Part shown: in pieces, positions 37,748 to 46,480 of the stretch
Numbering within the stretch: the first letter of the stretch is position 1
How the letters are laid out: each line of letters opens with the position of its first letter
NCBI GenBank assembly: GCA_010092695.1
Contig: JAADJJ010000001.1
Span: 62,001-126,000, forward strand
Reading direction: 5' to 3'
DNA from: Enterobacteriaceae bacterium 4M9
Lineage (GTDB): Bacteria; Pseudomonadota; Gammaproteobacteria; Enterobacterales; Enterobacteriaceae
Length of the DNA: 64,000 nucleotides
The notes under the pieces: generated by a model
What the model was told of the DNA's origin: nothing
The model's database searches: none
The model's input: the letters and a program-made list of their open reading frames with translations, nothing else
Translations under genes and position numbers: made by a program

Positions 37748-39148
37748 ATGTCTCATTCTTACGATTATGATGCAATAGTAATAGGCTCAGGTCCCGGCGG
37801 CGAAGGCGCGGCGATGGGACTTGTGAAACAGGGAGCCAGGGTAGCCGTCATTGAGCGCTACCATAACGTGGGCGGCGGTTGCACCCACTGGGGCACCATC
37901 CCGTCAAAAGCACTGCGCCACGCCGTTAGCCGCATTATCGAATTCAACCAGAACCCGTTATACAGCGACCACACCCGACTCCTGCGCTCCTCTTTCGCCG
38001 ATATCCTGCGCCACACCGACAGCGTTATCAGCCAGCAAACTAACATGCGCCAGGGCTTTTATGAGCGTAACCGCTGTGAGGTCCTGCAGGGCAACGCCCG
38101 CTTTGTCGACGAGCACACCATTGAGCTGGAGTGCCACGACGGCACCATTGAGACGCTGAGCGCTGAGAAATTCGTTATCGCCTGCGGCTCGCGGCCTTAC
38201 CATCCGGCAGATGTAGACTTTACCCATCCGCGTATTTATGACAGCGATTCCATTCTCAGCCTGCATCACGAACCCAAGCACGTCATTATTTATGGCGCCG
38301 GGGTGATTGGCTGTGAATATGCGTCGATTTTCCGTGGTATGAGCGTCAAAGTGGATCTCATTAACACCCGCGATCGTCTGCTGGCATTTCTCGACCAGGA
38401 AATGTCAGATTCGCTGTCATACCACTTCTGGAACAGCGGCGTGGTAATTCGTCACAACGAAGAATACGAGAAGATTGAAGGCACCCGCGACGGCGTTATT
38501 GTGCATATGAAATCAGGCAAAAAGGTCAAAGCCGACTGCCTGCTCTATGCCAACGGCCGCACAGGTAACACTGACTCGCTGGCGCTGGAAAATATCGGTC
38601 TGGACGTCGACAGCCGTGGCCAGCTTAAGGTCAACAGCATGTACCAGACGGCCCTGCCGCACATCTGGGCAGTGGGCGATGTCATTGGCTACCCAAGCCT
38701 GGCGTCTGCCGCTTACGATCAGGGCCGCATTGCCGCACAGGCGATGATCAAAGGCGAGGCCACCGCCCATCTGGTGGAAGATATTCCGACTGGCATCTAT
38801 ACCATTCCCGAAATCAGCTCCGTGGGTAAAACCGAACAACAGCTGACGGCCATGAAAGTGCCGTATGAAGTGGGCCGCGCGCAGTTCAAACACCTGGCGC
38901 GCGCGCAGATTGTCGGGATGAATGTCGGCACGCTGAAAATCCTGTTTCATCGCGAAACCAAAGAGATTCTGGGTATTCACTGCTTTGGCGAGCGCGCGGC
39001 CGAAATTATTCACATCGGCCAGGCGATAATGGAGCAGAAAGGCGGTGGTAACACCATCGAGTACTTCGTTAACACCACCTTCAACTACCCGACAATGGCA
39101 GAAGCCTATCGGGTAGCGGCGCTGAACGGCTTAAACCGCCTGTTTTAA
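37748..39148 (+). CDS. sthA: soluble pyridine nucleotide transhydrogenase
   Basis: Energy-independent FAD enzyme that reoxidises NADPH with NAD. 466 residues from ATG 37748 (MSHSYDYDAIVIGSGPGGEG); a longer frame begins nine codons upstream. The FAD motif GSGPGG, the NVGGGCTHWGTIPSKAL segment with a single cysteine (no redox disulfide, as expected for SthA), the second nucleotide fold YGAGVIGCEYASIF, and the dimer interface ending FNYPTMAEAYRVAALNGLNRL are present. Its 3' end overlaps that of oxyR by 18 bp. Confidence 0.97.
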   Translation: MSHSYDYDAIVIGSGPGGEGAAMGLVKQGARVAVIERYHNVGGGCTHWGTIPSKALRHAVSRIIEFNQNPLYSDHTRLLRSSFADILRHTDSVISQQTNMRQGFYERNRCEVLQGNARFVDEHTIELECHDGTIETLSAEKFVIACGSRPYHPADVDFTHPRIYDSDSILSLHHEPKHVIIYGAGVIGCEYASIFRGMSVKVDLINTRDRLLAFLDQEMSDSLSYHFWNSGVVIRHNEEYEKIEGTRDGVIVHMKSGKKVKADCLLYANGRTGNTDSLALENIGLDVDSRGQLKVNSMYQTALPHIWAVGDVIGYPSLASAAYDQGRIAAQAMIKGEATAHLVEDIPTGIYTIPEISSVGKTEQQLTAMKVPYEVGRAQFKHLARAQIVGMNVGTLKILFHRETKEILGIHCFGERAAEIIHIGQAIMEQKGGGNTIEYFVNTTFNYPTMAEAYRVAALNGLNRLF

Positions 39149-40048
39149 GGTGCGTTCGAAATGGCCATCCATTTGTGTGCGGATGGCCTCCGCAAGCTGC
39201 TCATAGCGGCTGCGCAGCGGTGAGCCAGGACGGTACACCAGCCCCACGGTACGACGCGGCTCCGGCTTATAGCACGGCAGGTAAACCACACCGTCGCGCT
39301 TGCGCTCCGGCGGTACTGCCAGCGCCGGCAGCAGCGTAATGCCGCTGCCTGCTGCAACCATGTTGCGCAGCGTCTCAAGACTGGTGGCACGGAAATGCGT
39401 GTCTTCATCCGCTCCAGCTTCAAAGCAAAAGCCCATTGCCTGATCGCGCAGACAGTGGCCGTCTTCCAGCATCAGCAGTTTTTCACCAGCAAGATCCGAC
39501 ATCGGCACGCGATCGCGGTTTACCCACGGATGATTTTCATAAACGGCCAGTAGCATTGGCTCATCAAACAGCGGCACTTCAATGAACGGCTCGCTCTCTT
39601 TTACCAGCGCCAGAATGGCGCAGTCGAGCTTACCGCTGTCAAGCTGCGCCAGCAGTTGATGGGTTTGCGCTTCATGCAAATACATTTCAAGCTTGGGGAA
39701 AGACTGATGCAGCATCGGGATAATTTGCGGCAGCAGATAGGGGCCTACGGTTGGAATAAGGCCGATATGCAGCGGCCCGGACATAGTTTCGCCCTGCTGG
39801 CTGGCCATCTCTTTGAGCACTTTCACTTCGCGCAGCACGGTACGCGCCTGGTCAACGAGCAGCAGCCCGGCCTGAGTAAAAAGCACCTTACGGCTGGTGC
39901 GCTCAAGTAGCATCACGCCCAGCTCATCTTCCAGTTTGCGGATTTGTCCGCTCAGAGTTGGCTGGCTGACATGACAGGAGTCCGCCGCACGACGAAAATG
40001 GCGATGTTCAGCAAGCGCCACCAGGTATTCAAGGTCACGAATATTCAT
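39131..40048 (-). CDS. oxyR: peroxide-sensing LysR-type regulator
   Basis: Activates the antioxidant regulon on oxidation by H2O2. 305 residues, same as E. coli and nearly identical in the HTH (DLEYLVALAEHRHFRRAADS-CHVSQPTLSGQIRKLED). The two redox cysteines lie in EDGHCLRDQAMGFCFEAG (C199 and C208 by E. coli numbering). Convergent with sthA, and divergent from the OxyS-like RNA, whose promoter region it should control. Confidence 0.98.
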   Translation of the reverse strand: MNIRDLEYLVALAEHRHFRRAADSCHVSQPTLSGQIRKLEDELGVMLLERTSRKVLFTQAGLLLVDQARTVLREVKVLKEMASQQGETMSGPLHIGLIPTVGPYLLPQIIPMLHQSFPKLEMYLHEAQTHQLLAQLDSGKLDCAILALVKESEPFIEVPLFDEPMLLAVYENHPWVNRDRVPMSDLAGEKLLMLEDGHCLRDQAMGFCFEAGADEDTHFRATSLETLRNMVAAGSGITLLPALAVPPERKRDGVVYLPCYKPEPRRTVGLVYRPGSPLRSRYEQLAEAIRTQMDGHFERTLKQAV

Positions 40049-40080
40049 TACTCATCCTCCGCCGCCATGATAGTTCATGG

Positions 40081-40140
40081 CGATAGATAGCATAGCAACC
40101 AACGATTATCCCTATCAAGTGCCGTGATTAATAATAGGTC
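40081..40140. promoter_or_regulatory. oxyR-oxyS divergent control region, candidate OxyR site
   Basis: GATAG...ATAG and CTATC...ATAGG elements (e.g. 40082-40093, 40111-40116, 40134-40138) are spaced like the ATAG/CTAT half-sites of an OxyR tetramer operator. An AT-rich TAATAA at about 40129-40134 is placed to be the -10 of the rightward small RNA. Confidence 0.5.
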
Positions 40141-40141
40141 C

Positions 40142-40309
40142 TAACAGAGGCCTTCATCACGGTTGCCCCGGGTGAGGTTCTCTGCAGAGTAACTCTCTGA
40201 ACTGACTAACGACCCGGCGCGATTTGCCAGAACTCATGTTCTGACAGAAAACGCCAAAATAAGCCAACGTGAACTTTTTGCGGACATGATGATATGTCCG
40301 CTTTTTTTT
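40142..40309 (+). ncRNA. oxyS: OxyS-like small regulatory RNA
   Basis: It lies where E. coli OxyS lies, divergent from oxyR. The 3' part is clearly OxyS: AAGCCAACGTGAACTTTTTG followed by the terminator hairpin GCGGACAT...ATGTCCGC and eight U residues. The 5' part differs but can still fold: CAGAG...CTCTG encloses a CTTCATCAC/GGTGAGG stem near 40145-40190. The predicted transcript (about 168 nt, start inferred) is longer than the 109 nt of E. coli. Confidence 0.65.
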
Positions 40310-40351
40310 GCTCACCGTTTAGGTTTATCCGACAGGCCGCCGCGCCAGCAT

Positions 40352-40381
40352 AAAAAATGCTGGCCTTAAGCGACCAGCATT
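40352..40381 (-). terminator. terminator of argCBGH
   Basis: Minus-strand stem AATGCTGG/CCAGCATT with a ten-base loop followed by U residues, 27 bp after the argH stop. Confidence 0.75.
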
Positions 40382-40407
40382 ATCTGTCTCATAAGTTAAA
40401 CCGTTTA

Positions 40408-41781
40408 TCAGCCGAGATGTTTCTGTGCGTTAGCAATCGCCTGAGCGACCTGCTGCGGAGCAACCCCGCCCTTAGCACTACGCTTATCGAGGCAAGACTG
40501 TAGTGACAATACCGGATATACGTCATCCGCAATCACACTGCTGAATTTCTGCAGGTCGGCCAACGCCAGACCTTCCAGCGGTTTGCTCTGGCGAATAGCT
40601 TCAACGACCGCCTCGCCCACAATATGGTGTGCTTCACGAAAAGCAATGCCCTTCGCCACCAGATAATCCGCAAGCTCCGTTGCGTTTGCGTAACCCTGCT
40701 GCGCCGCTTCCTGGCAACGCGGGCGGCGAATCTGAATGCCGTCCAGCGTCAGGGCCGCCATATGCAGGCAGTCAAGCCAGGTGTCGAGTGCGTCGAACAG
40801 ACCTTCTTTGTCTTCCTGCATATCTTTGTTGTACGCCAGCGGCAGACCTTTGAGCGTCATCATCATGCCCGTCAGTGCGCCCTGTACGCGGCCACATTTA
40901 CCACGGATAAGCTCCAGCGCGTCCGGATTTTTCTTCTGCGGCATCAGCGATGAACCCGAAGTCACGCGGTCAGACAACTCCACAAAGCCTGCTTCACCAG
41001 AGTTAAAGAAGATAAGGTCTTCAGCAAAACGCGACAGGTGCACCATGCCGATGGAAGCATCCGAGAGCAGTTCCAGCACGTGGTCGCGGTCGGAGACGCT
41101 GTCGAGGCTGTTGCGGGTTGCCGAGGCAAAACCGAGCCAGCCTGCCAGCTGCTCGCGGTCAATGTCATACGCCGTGCCTGCCAGCGCGCCGCTGCCGAGC
41201 GGGCTGACGTCCAGGCGCTTCACGGTATCCTGCAGGCGGCTTTCGTCACGCGCCAGCATCTCAACGTACGCCAGGCACCAGTGGGCAAATGTCACCGGCT
41301 GCGCGCGTTGTAAGTGGGTGTAACCGGGCATCACCGCGTCCTGGTTCACCTGCGCGGTCTCCACCAGCGCCTGCTGTAGCTCGCGGATAGCGCCAAGCAG
41401 CACCGCTGCCTGCTCTTTGCACCACAGTTTAAGGTCGGTCGCCACCTGGTCGTTACGGCTGCGCCCGGTATGTAATTTCTTACCCAACTGGCCAACTTTA
41501 TCAATCAGCTTGCCTTCCACCCAGCTGTGAATATCTTCCGCATCGCTTTCAAGAATCTGCTGCGGATTGGCCTGCACCTCTGCCAGAAGCGCATTCAGCG
41601 CCTCTTCCAGCTGCTGCTGCTCGTCAGCACTCAGCACGCCTACGGTCACCAGTGCTTTGGACCAGGCAACAGAGCCGACGATATCCTGCTCAGCCAGGCG
41701 ATAGTCAAAACGCAGAGAGTCATTAAACTGCTTGAACCGCTGGTCCGCTGCCTGAGTAAAACGCCCACCCCAAAGTGCCAT
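40408..41781 (-). CDS. argH: argininosuccinate lyase
   Basis: Last step of arginine synthesis, splitting argininosuccinate to arginine and fumarate. 457 residues from ATG 41781 (MALWGGRFTQAADQRFKQFN); six extra codons upstream are not conserved. Superfamily signature GSSLMPQKKNPDALELIRG, with KLHTGRSRNDQVATD and TPGYTHLQ-type MPGYTHLQRAQPVTF. A 99-bp gap separates it from argG, with a strong hairpin (41831-41854) in it. Confidence 0.98.
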   Translation of the reverse strand: MALWGGRFTQAADQRFKQFNDSLRFDYRLAEQDIVGSVAWSKALVTVGVLSADEQQQLEEALNALLAEVQANPQQILESDAEDIHSWVEGKLIDKVGQLGKKLHTGRSRNDQVATDLKLWCKEQAAVLLGAIRELQQALVETAQVNQDAVMPGYTHLQRAQPVTFAHWCLAYVEMLARDESRLQDTVKRLDVSPLGSGALAGTAYDIDREQLAGWLGFASATRNSLDSVSDRDHVLELLSDASIGMVHLSRFAEDLIFFNSGEAGFVELSDRVTSGSSLMPQKKNPDALELIRGKCGRVQGALTGMMMTLKGLPLAYNKDMQEDKEGLFDALDTWLDCLHMAALTLDGIQIRRPRCQEAAQQGYANATELADYLVAKGIAFREAHHIVGEAVVEAIRQSKPLEGLALADLQKFSSVIADDVYPVLSLQSCLDKRSAKGGVAPQQVAQAIANAQKHLG

Positions 41782-41830
41782 AGTCATGCTCCATTTCATC
41801 TGAATCTGTTGCCCGAAGGCCGTTAATAGC

Positions 41831-41854
41831 AGGCCCGGACAGATGCCCGGGCCT
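41831..41854. other. hairpin in the argG-argH gap
   Basis: Eight-base perfect stem AGGCCCGG/CCGGGCCT with an eight-base loop and no U-tract. Probably an mRNA stability or processing element, perhaps a relic of a terminator from when argG joined the operon. Confidence 0.65.
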
Positions 41855-41880
41855 TTGGTACAGCAAGTCTTTCAGCCCGA

Positions 41881-43098
41881 TTAACGCTTCTTCTCGTTCA
41901 GCGCGCGAATGCGTGATGACAAAGAGAACAGGCGGATAAAGCCGCCAGCGTGGCTGTGATCGTACACGTCATCTTCACCGAAGGTGGCGAACTCTTCGTT
42001 GTACAGGCTGTTCGGCGATTTCTTCTGAATCGCAGTGACGCGGCCTTTGTACAACTCCAGCACCACTTCGCCGTTCACTTCCTGCGCGAGTGATTCAGCG
42101 GCAGCCTGCAAAGACTGGCGCAGCGGAGCGAACCAGCGGCCATCGTAAACCACATAAGACATTTCCAGGCCAACCTGCTCGCGCCATTTGAAACTGTCAC
42201 GGTCCAGCACCAGCTGCTCAACGCCGCGCAACGCAGCCATCATGATGGTGCCCCCTGGGGTTTCATAGCAGCCGCGGGATTTAATACCCACCAAACGGTT
42301 TTCCACGATATCTACGCGACCTACACCGTGTTTTGCACCGATCTGGTTGAGTTTTTCCAGGCACTGGAACGGGCTCAGCGCTTCGCCGTTTACCGCAACC
42401 ACTTTGCCGTGTTCAACTTTCACCGTCACCAGTTCAGCCTGGTCCGGCGCGTCTTTCGGATCAACCGTCCACACCCAGCAGTCTTTGTTAGATGCGTTCC
42501 ACGGGCTTTCCAGCACGCCGCCTTCGGTAGAGATGTGCCAGGCGTTCTCGTCACGGCTGTAAATCTTCTCAAGCGATGCGGTAGTCGGGATATCGCGCTC
42601 TTTCAGGTAATCGAGCAGCGCTTCACGGGAGCGCAGGTTCCACTCACGCCACGGCGCAATCACTTTAAGCTCAGGCGCCAGTGCCGCCCAGGCAGACTCA
42701 AAACGCACCTGGTCGTTACCTTTACCGGTCGCACCGTGGCACAGCGCGTCTGCGCCCACTTTCTTCGCCACATCCACCAGCGCTTTAGCAATCAACGGAC
42801 GCGCCATGGAAGTACCCAGCAGGTAGCTGCCTTCATACAGCGCACCGGACTGCAACACCGGATACACGTAATCACTGATGAACTCTTCACGCGCGTCCAC
42901 GACGTAGCACTCAACGGCGCCAGAGCGCAGCGCCTTCTGCTCTACGCCTTTGAGGTCTTCGCGATCCTGACCGATGTCCACCACACAGGCGACCACTTCA
43001 CAATCTTCATAGTTTTCTTTCAGCCATGGAATGATAGCTGAGGTGTCCAGGCCGCCGGAGTAAGCCAGTACCACTTTTTTGATGCCGTGATTTTTCAT
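41881..43098 (-). CDS. argG: argininosuccinate synthase, short type, inside the arg operon
   Basis: ATP-dependent condensation of citrulline and aspartate. 405 residues from ATG 43098 (MKNHGIKKVVLAYSGGLDTS). The PP-loop AYSGGLDTSAIIPWL, GNDQVRFE and the EGGVLESPWN and ETPGGT segments are those of the ~400-residue ArgG class, not of the 447-residue enzyme of E. coli, where argG is a separate locus. It lies 25 bp after argB and upstream of argH, so the operon reads argC-argB-argG-argH. Confidence 0.96.
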   Translation of the reverse strand: MKNHGIKKVVLAYSGGLDTSAIIPWLKENYEDCEVVACVVDIGQDREDLKGVEQKALRSGAVECYVVDAREEFISDYVYPVLQSGALYEGSYLLGTSMARPLIAKALVDVAKKVGADALCHGATGKGNDQVRFESAWAALAPELKVIAPWREWNLRSREALLDYLKERDIPTTASLEKIYSRDENAWHISTEGGVLESPWNASNKDCWVWTVDPKDAPDQAELVTVKVEHGKVVAVNGEALSPFQCLEKLNQIGAKHGVGRVDIVENRLVGIKSRGCYETPGGTIMMAALRGVEQLVLDRDSFKWREQVGLEMSYVVYDGRWFAPLRQSLQAAAESLAQEVNGEVVLELYKGRVTAIQKKSPNSLYNEEFATFGEDDVYDHSHAGGFIRLFSLSSRIRALNEKKR

Positions 43099-43123
43099 TG
43101 TTTTTTCCTTTAAAAGCTTTGAA

Positions 43124-43897
43124 TTACGCAATAATCCGGGTGCCAATTGGCACACCATTAAACAAAGAGGGAAGCTGCTCGGCATGGCGCCAGGAGGCAA
43201 TATCCACCGGGCGGCCCAGCGTGCGCGCCGCATCGAGCGCCGCGTTCACTTTCACAATCATGCCATCGGTGATAATGCCCTGCGCAATCAGCTCGTCAGC
43301 GCGCGTGGCCGTCATTTCAGCAATACGCTGGCCTTTGCCATCCAGAATGCCGCTCACGTCGGAGAGCAAAATCAGGTCCGCACCGAGCGTTGCTGCCAGC
43401 GCCGTGGCTGCCTGGTCGGCGTTAACGTTCATCAGCTCGCCGCCATCTGTGATACCGATAGAGCTGACCACCGGTAAAAAGCCTGCGTCGAGCAGCCCGC
43501 TAATCAGCTTCGGTGAACCCGGTTCAGCCTTGCCAACGTGGCCCAGTGCTTCATCAAGCTGGCTCACCTTAACGGCATCACCGTCGCCCAGGCACAGGCC
43601 CACGGCGTCAATCTTGTGGCGCTTCGCCCATGCCAGCAGCGTTTTATTGGCGGTGCCCGCCAACGCGCCGGTGATGATGTCGATTTGATCCGCAGGCGTT
43701 ACCCGCAGACCGTTTTTCTTTTGTACCGGCAATGAGAGCTTTTTCATCAGCTCATCAACCAGACAGCCGCCGCCGTGCACAATAACCAGCGGACGCTGAT
43801 GCGCCTGCCGGTAAGCCACCAGCGCGCCAAACAGGCGCTCCAGCGCCTCTTCGCTGTCCAGTAATACGCCGCCTAACTTAATAATTAACGGATTCAT
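43124..43897 (-). CDS. argB: acetylglutamate kinase
   Basis: Phosphorylates N-acetylglutamate, second step of the acetylated arginine route. 257 residues from ATG 43897 (MNPLIIKLGGVLLDSEEALE). Amino acid kinase motifs IKLGG, VIVHGGG, KKNGLRVTPADQIDIITGALAGTANK and VNADQAATALAATLGADLILLSDVSGI are present. It lies 19 bp after argC. Confidence 0.97.
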   Translation of the reverse strand: MNPLIIKLGGVLLDSEEALERLFGALVAYRQAHQRPLVIVHGGGCLVDELMKKLSLPVQKKNGLRVTPADQIDIITGALAGTANKTLLAWAKRHKIDAVGLCLGDGDAVKVSQLDEALGHVGKAEPGSPKLISGLLDAGFLPVVSSIGITDGGELMNVNADQAATALAATLGADLILLSDVSGILDGKGQRIAEMTATRADELIAQGIITDGMIVKVNAALDAARTLGRPVDIASWRHAEQLPSLFNGVPIGTRIIA

Positions 43898-43916
43898 CCA
43901 CGTACCTGACTGTCGG

Positions 43917-44921
43917 TTAAATAAGGGATTCGGTTTCAGCAAAGCCAAACCGCAGGTTAGCGCACTGTACCGCCTGCGCTGCGGCGCCTTTGAGAAGGTT
44001 ATCCTCCGTGGCCACGACTATCAGATGCTCGCCCTGTACGGCAAAGCCAATATCGCAATACGGCAGGCCCACCACATTTTTCAGCGCCGGAACGCCTTTG
44101 TCATACAGGCGCACCAGCGGTTTATCGGCATAGGCGGCGTTGAAGGCCGCAGCCACCTGCTCGCGGGACACGCCCGGTTTCAGGCGACAGGTAATCGTTT
44201 CCAGAATGCCACGCGGGAAGTTGCCCAGATGCGGCGTGAAAATCACCTGCGCGCCGAGGTGGGCTGAGATTTCAGGCTGATGGCGATGGGTAAAAATGCC
44301 GTACGGCTGAAGGCTGACTTCGCAGAAGCTGTTGGAAAGCGCGGCCTTACGCCCGGCGCCACTCACGCCGCTGGTGGCGTTAATTACCGGCCACTGCGTG
44401 AGTTCCAGAAGGTCGTTATCGATAAGCGGCTTGAGGGACAGTTGCGCCGCCGTGGGATAGCAGCCAGGCACCGCAATCAGATTTGCCTCTTTAAGCTTCG
44501 CGCTCTGCCATTCGGCCAGGCCGTAAACCGCCTGCTCAAGCAAATCCGGGTACTGATGGGTAAAACCGTAGTAGGTCTGGTAGAAGGTGGCGTCGTTCAC
44601 GCGATACGCCCCTGAAAGGTCAAACACCACGCAACCGGCCTGCAAAAACAGCGGCGCTAAATCGTGGCTGACTTCATGGGCGGTTGCCAGAAACACCACA
44701 TCGGCGTTTGCCGCGAATTCACTGACGTCATCCATCGGCTGCAGCGGCAAATCAATGCGCCCTTTCAGCTGCGGATGCAGCTCAGAGATTAATTTTCCTG
44801 CATCTGCACTTTGCGCTGAAACCGTCAAAGCGGTTATGTTCATATGTGGATGGCGATGGATATAGCTCGCAAGCTCTGCGCCGGTATAACCGCTGGCGCC
44901 AACGATCAGCGTTTTCAACAT
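43917..44921 (-). CDS. argC: N-acetyl-gamma-glutamyl-phosphate reductase
   Basis: NADPH-dependent reduction of acetylglutamyl phosphate. 334 residues. N-terminal Rossmann motif VGASGYTGAELASYI, the catalytic cysteine in AVPGCYPTAAQLSLKPL (about residue 154), SGVSGAGRKA and HRHQPEI follow. First gene of argCBGH; its promoter faces argE across ARG boxes. Confidence 0.97.
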   Translation of the reverse strand: MLKTLIVGASGYTGAELASYIHRHPHMNITALTVSAQSADAGKLISELHPQLKGRIDLPLQPMDDVSEFAANADVVFLATAHEVSHDLAPLFLQAGCVVFDLSGAYRVNDATFYQTYYGFTHQYPDLLEQAVYGLAEWQSAKLKEANLIAVPGCYPTAAQLSLKPLIDNDLLELTQWPVINATSGVSGAGRKAALSNSFCEVSLQPYGIFTHRHQPEISAHLGAQVIFTPHLGNFPRGILETITCRLKPGVSREQVAAAFNAAYADKPLVRLYDKGVPALKNVVGLPYCDIGFAVQGEHLIVVATEDNLLKGAAAQAVQCANLRFGFAETESLI

Positions 44922-45042
44922 CGGGGCTAAACCTTCTTAACGTCATGAATGCCCGGGCAGCGGCTCTTGCGCTTACCCGTGAGGTTTGTAAAAAACTCAG
45001 AGCCCGTGTGCAGGTTCTGAGGCTTTCTTTGTGTCGAGTGAT

Positions 45043-45080
45043 AATGTATTTTTATTCATTATAACTGCATGATTATTTAC
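45043..45080. promoter_or_regulatory. paired ARG boxes between argC and argE
   Basis: Two 18-base ArgR half-operators, AATGTATTTTTATTCATT and AACTGCATGATTATTTAC, separated by 2 bp, matching the consensus of the E. coli argE-argC operator. The arginine-bound ArgR hexamer should repress both divergent transcripts. The remaining 120 bp towards argC is transcribed leader without a recognisable gene. Confidence 0.88.
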
Positions 45081-45105
45081 CATTGCGACCTGAGGCCTGT
45101 CAACA

Positions 45106-46257
45106 GTGAAGACAAAAATACCGCCCTTTATAGAAATTTACCGTGAGCTCATCGCCACCCCGTCGATAAGTGCCACCGAAGCCGCGCTGGATCAGAGCAA
45201 TGCAACGCTGATTAACCTTCTGGCGGGCTGGTTTAAGGACCTGGGTTTCCATGTTGAAGTGCAGCCAGTGCCCGGCACGCGTGAGAAGTTCAACATGCTG
45301 GCAAGTACCGGCACTGGCGCTGGCGGCCTGCTGCTGGCCGGTCATACCGATACCGTGCCGTTTGACGATGGCCGCTGGACCCGCGACCCGTTCACGCTCA
45401 CCGAGCACGACAACAAGCTCTACGGGCTGGGCACCGCCGATATGAAAGGCTTCTTCGCCTTTGTGCTGGACGCGCTGCGCGATATCGATGTCACAACGCT
45501 TAAAAAGCCGCTGTACATTCTGGCAACCGCCGACGAAGAAACCACCATGACAGGCGCGCGCTACTTTGCCGAAAACACCGCCATTCGCCCGGACTGCGCG
45601 ATTATCGGCGAGCCGACCTCGCTACAGCCGGTGCGCGCGCACAAAGGCCACATTTCTACTGCGGTACGCGTGCTGGGCCAGTCGGGTCACTCCAGCGATC
45701 CGGCGCGTGGCGTTAACGCCATTGAGCTGATGCACGCAGCAATTGGCCACATCATGGAATTGCGTGACAGCCTGAAGGCGCGTTATCGCTTTGAGGCGTT
45801 TACCGTACCGTATCCCACCCTCAATCTCGGCTATATTCACGGCGGCGACGCGCCTAACCGCATTTGCGCCTGCTGCGAAATGCACATGGACATTCGCCCG
45901 TTGCCAGGCATGACATTGAGCGATCTGGACGGCCTGCTCAACGAAGCCCTGGCACCGGTGAGCGAGCGCTGGCCTGGTCGCCTGACGGTTTCAGAGCTAC
46001 ATCCCCCCATTCCAGGTTACGAATGCCCGGCAGATCACGAGCTGGTGCAGGTGGTGGAAAAACTGCTCGGTACGAAGACGGAAGTGGTGAACTACTGTAC
46101 TGAGGCACCGTTCATCCAGAACCTGTGTCCAACGCTGGTACTTGGCCCTGGTTCCATCAACCAGGCTCATCAGCCAGACGAGTACCTCGAAACCCGTTTT
46201 ATCAAGCCCACTCGTGAACTAATCAGTCAGGTTGTGCACCACTTTTGCTGGCACTGA
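45106..46257 (+). CDS. argE: acetylornithine deacetylase
   Basis: Zn-dependent hydrolysis of N-acetylornithine to ornithine. 383 residues from a GTG start, same length as E. coli. M20 metallopeptidase motifs: LLLAGHTDTVPFDDGRW (metal ligand His/Asp), TADEETTMTGARY (catalytic Glu), IIGEPTSLQPVRAHKG, and the late histidine in GPGSINQAHQPDEYLE. Divergent from argCBGH; ppc follows 223 bp downstream. Confidence 0.97.
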   Translation: MKTKIPPFIEIYRELIATPSISATEAALDQSNATLINLLAGWFKDLGFHVEVQPVPGTREKFNMLASTGTGAGGLLLAGHTDTVPFDDGRWTRDPFTLTEHDNKLYGLGTADMKGFFAFVLDALRDIDVTTLKKPLYILATADEETTMTGARYFAENTAIRPDCAIIGEPTSLQPVRAHKGHISTAVRVLGQSGHSSDPARGVNAIELMHAAIGHIMELRDSLKARYRFEAFTVPYPTLNLGYIHGGDAPNRICACCEMHMDIRPLPGMTLSDLDGLLNEALAPVSERWPGRLTVSELHPPIPGYECPADHELVQVVEKLLGTKTEVVNYCTEAPFIQNLCPTLVLGPGSINQAHQPDEYLETRFIKPTRELISQVVHHFCWH

Positions 46258-46258
46258 T

Positions 46259-46292
46259 GCTTTTTCGCCCTTTCAGCCAGAAAGGGCGAAAA
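46259..46292 (+). terminator. candidate argE terminator
   Basis: TTTTTCGCCCTTTC-AGCC-AGAAAGGGCGAAAAA is an inverted repeat directly after the argE stop (stem CGCCCTTTC/GAAAGGGCG with minor asymmetry at the loop). The downstream T-tract is weak, the flanking A/T pairs are strong. Confidence 0.65.
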
Positions 46293-46480
46293 AAATCCAC
46301 ACCCTTTACAGGCCTATAAGTAAAACTTATCTGCCACGTTCTGAGTTAAATTTCTCAAATTTCCCGCAGTTACACGTTTGCTGAACCGATTTCGCCACAT
46401 TTGACGAATGCGTCCTGACGTGGCTTTATAAAGAGAGATGCTGTGCCATAAGGCAAGCCTGGCAAAAATTTTGGGGACCT

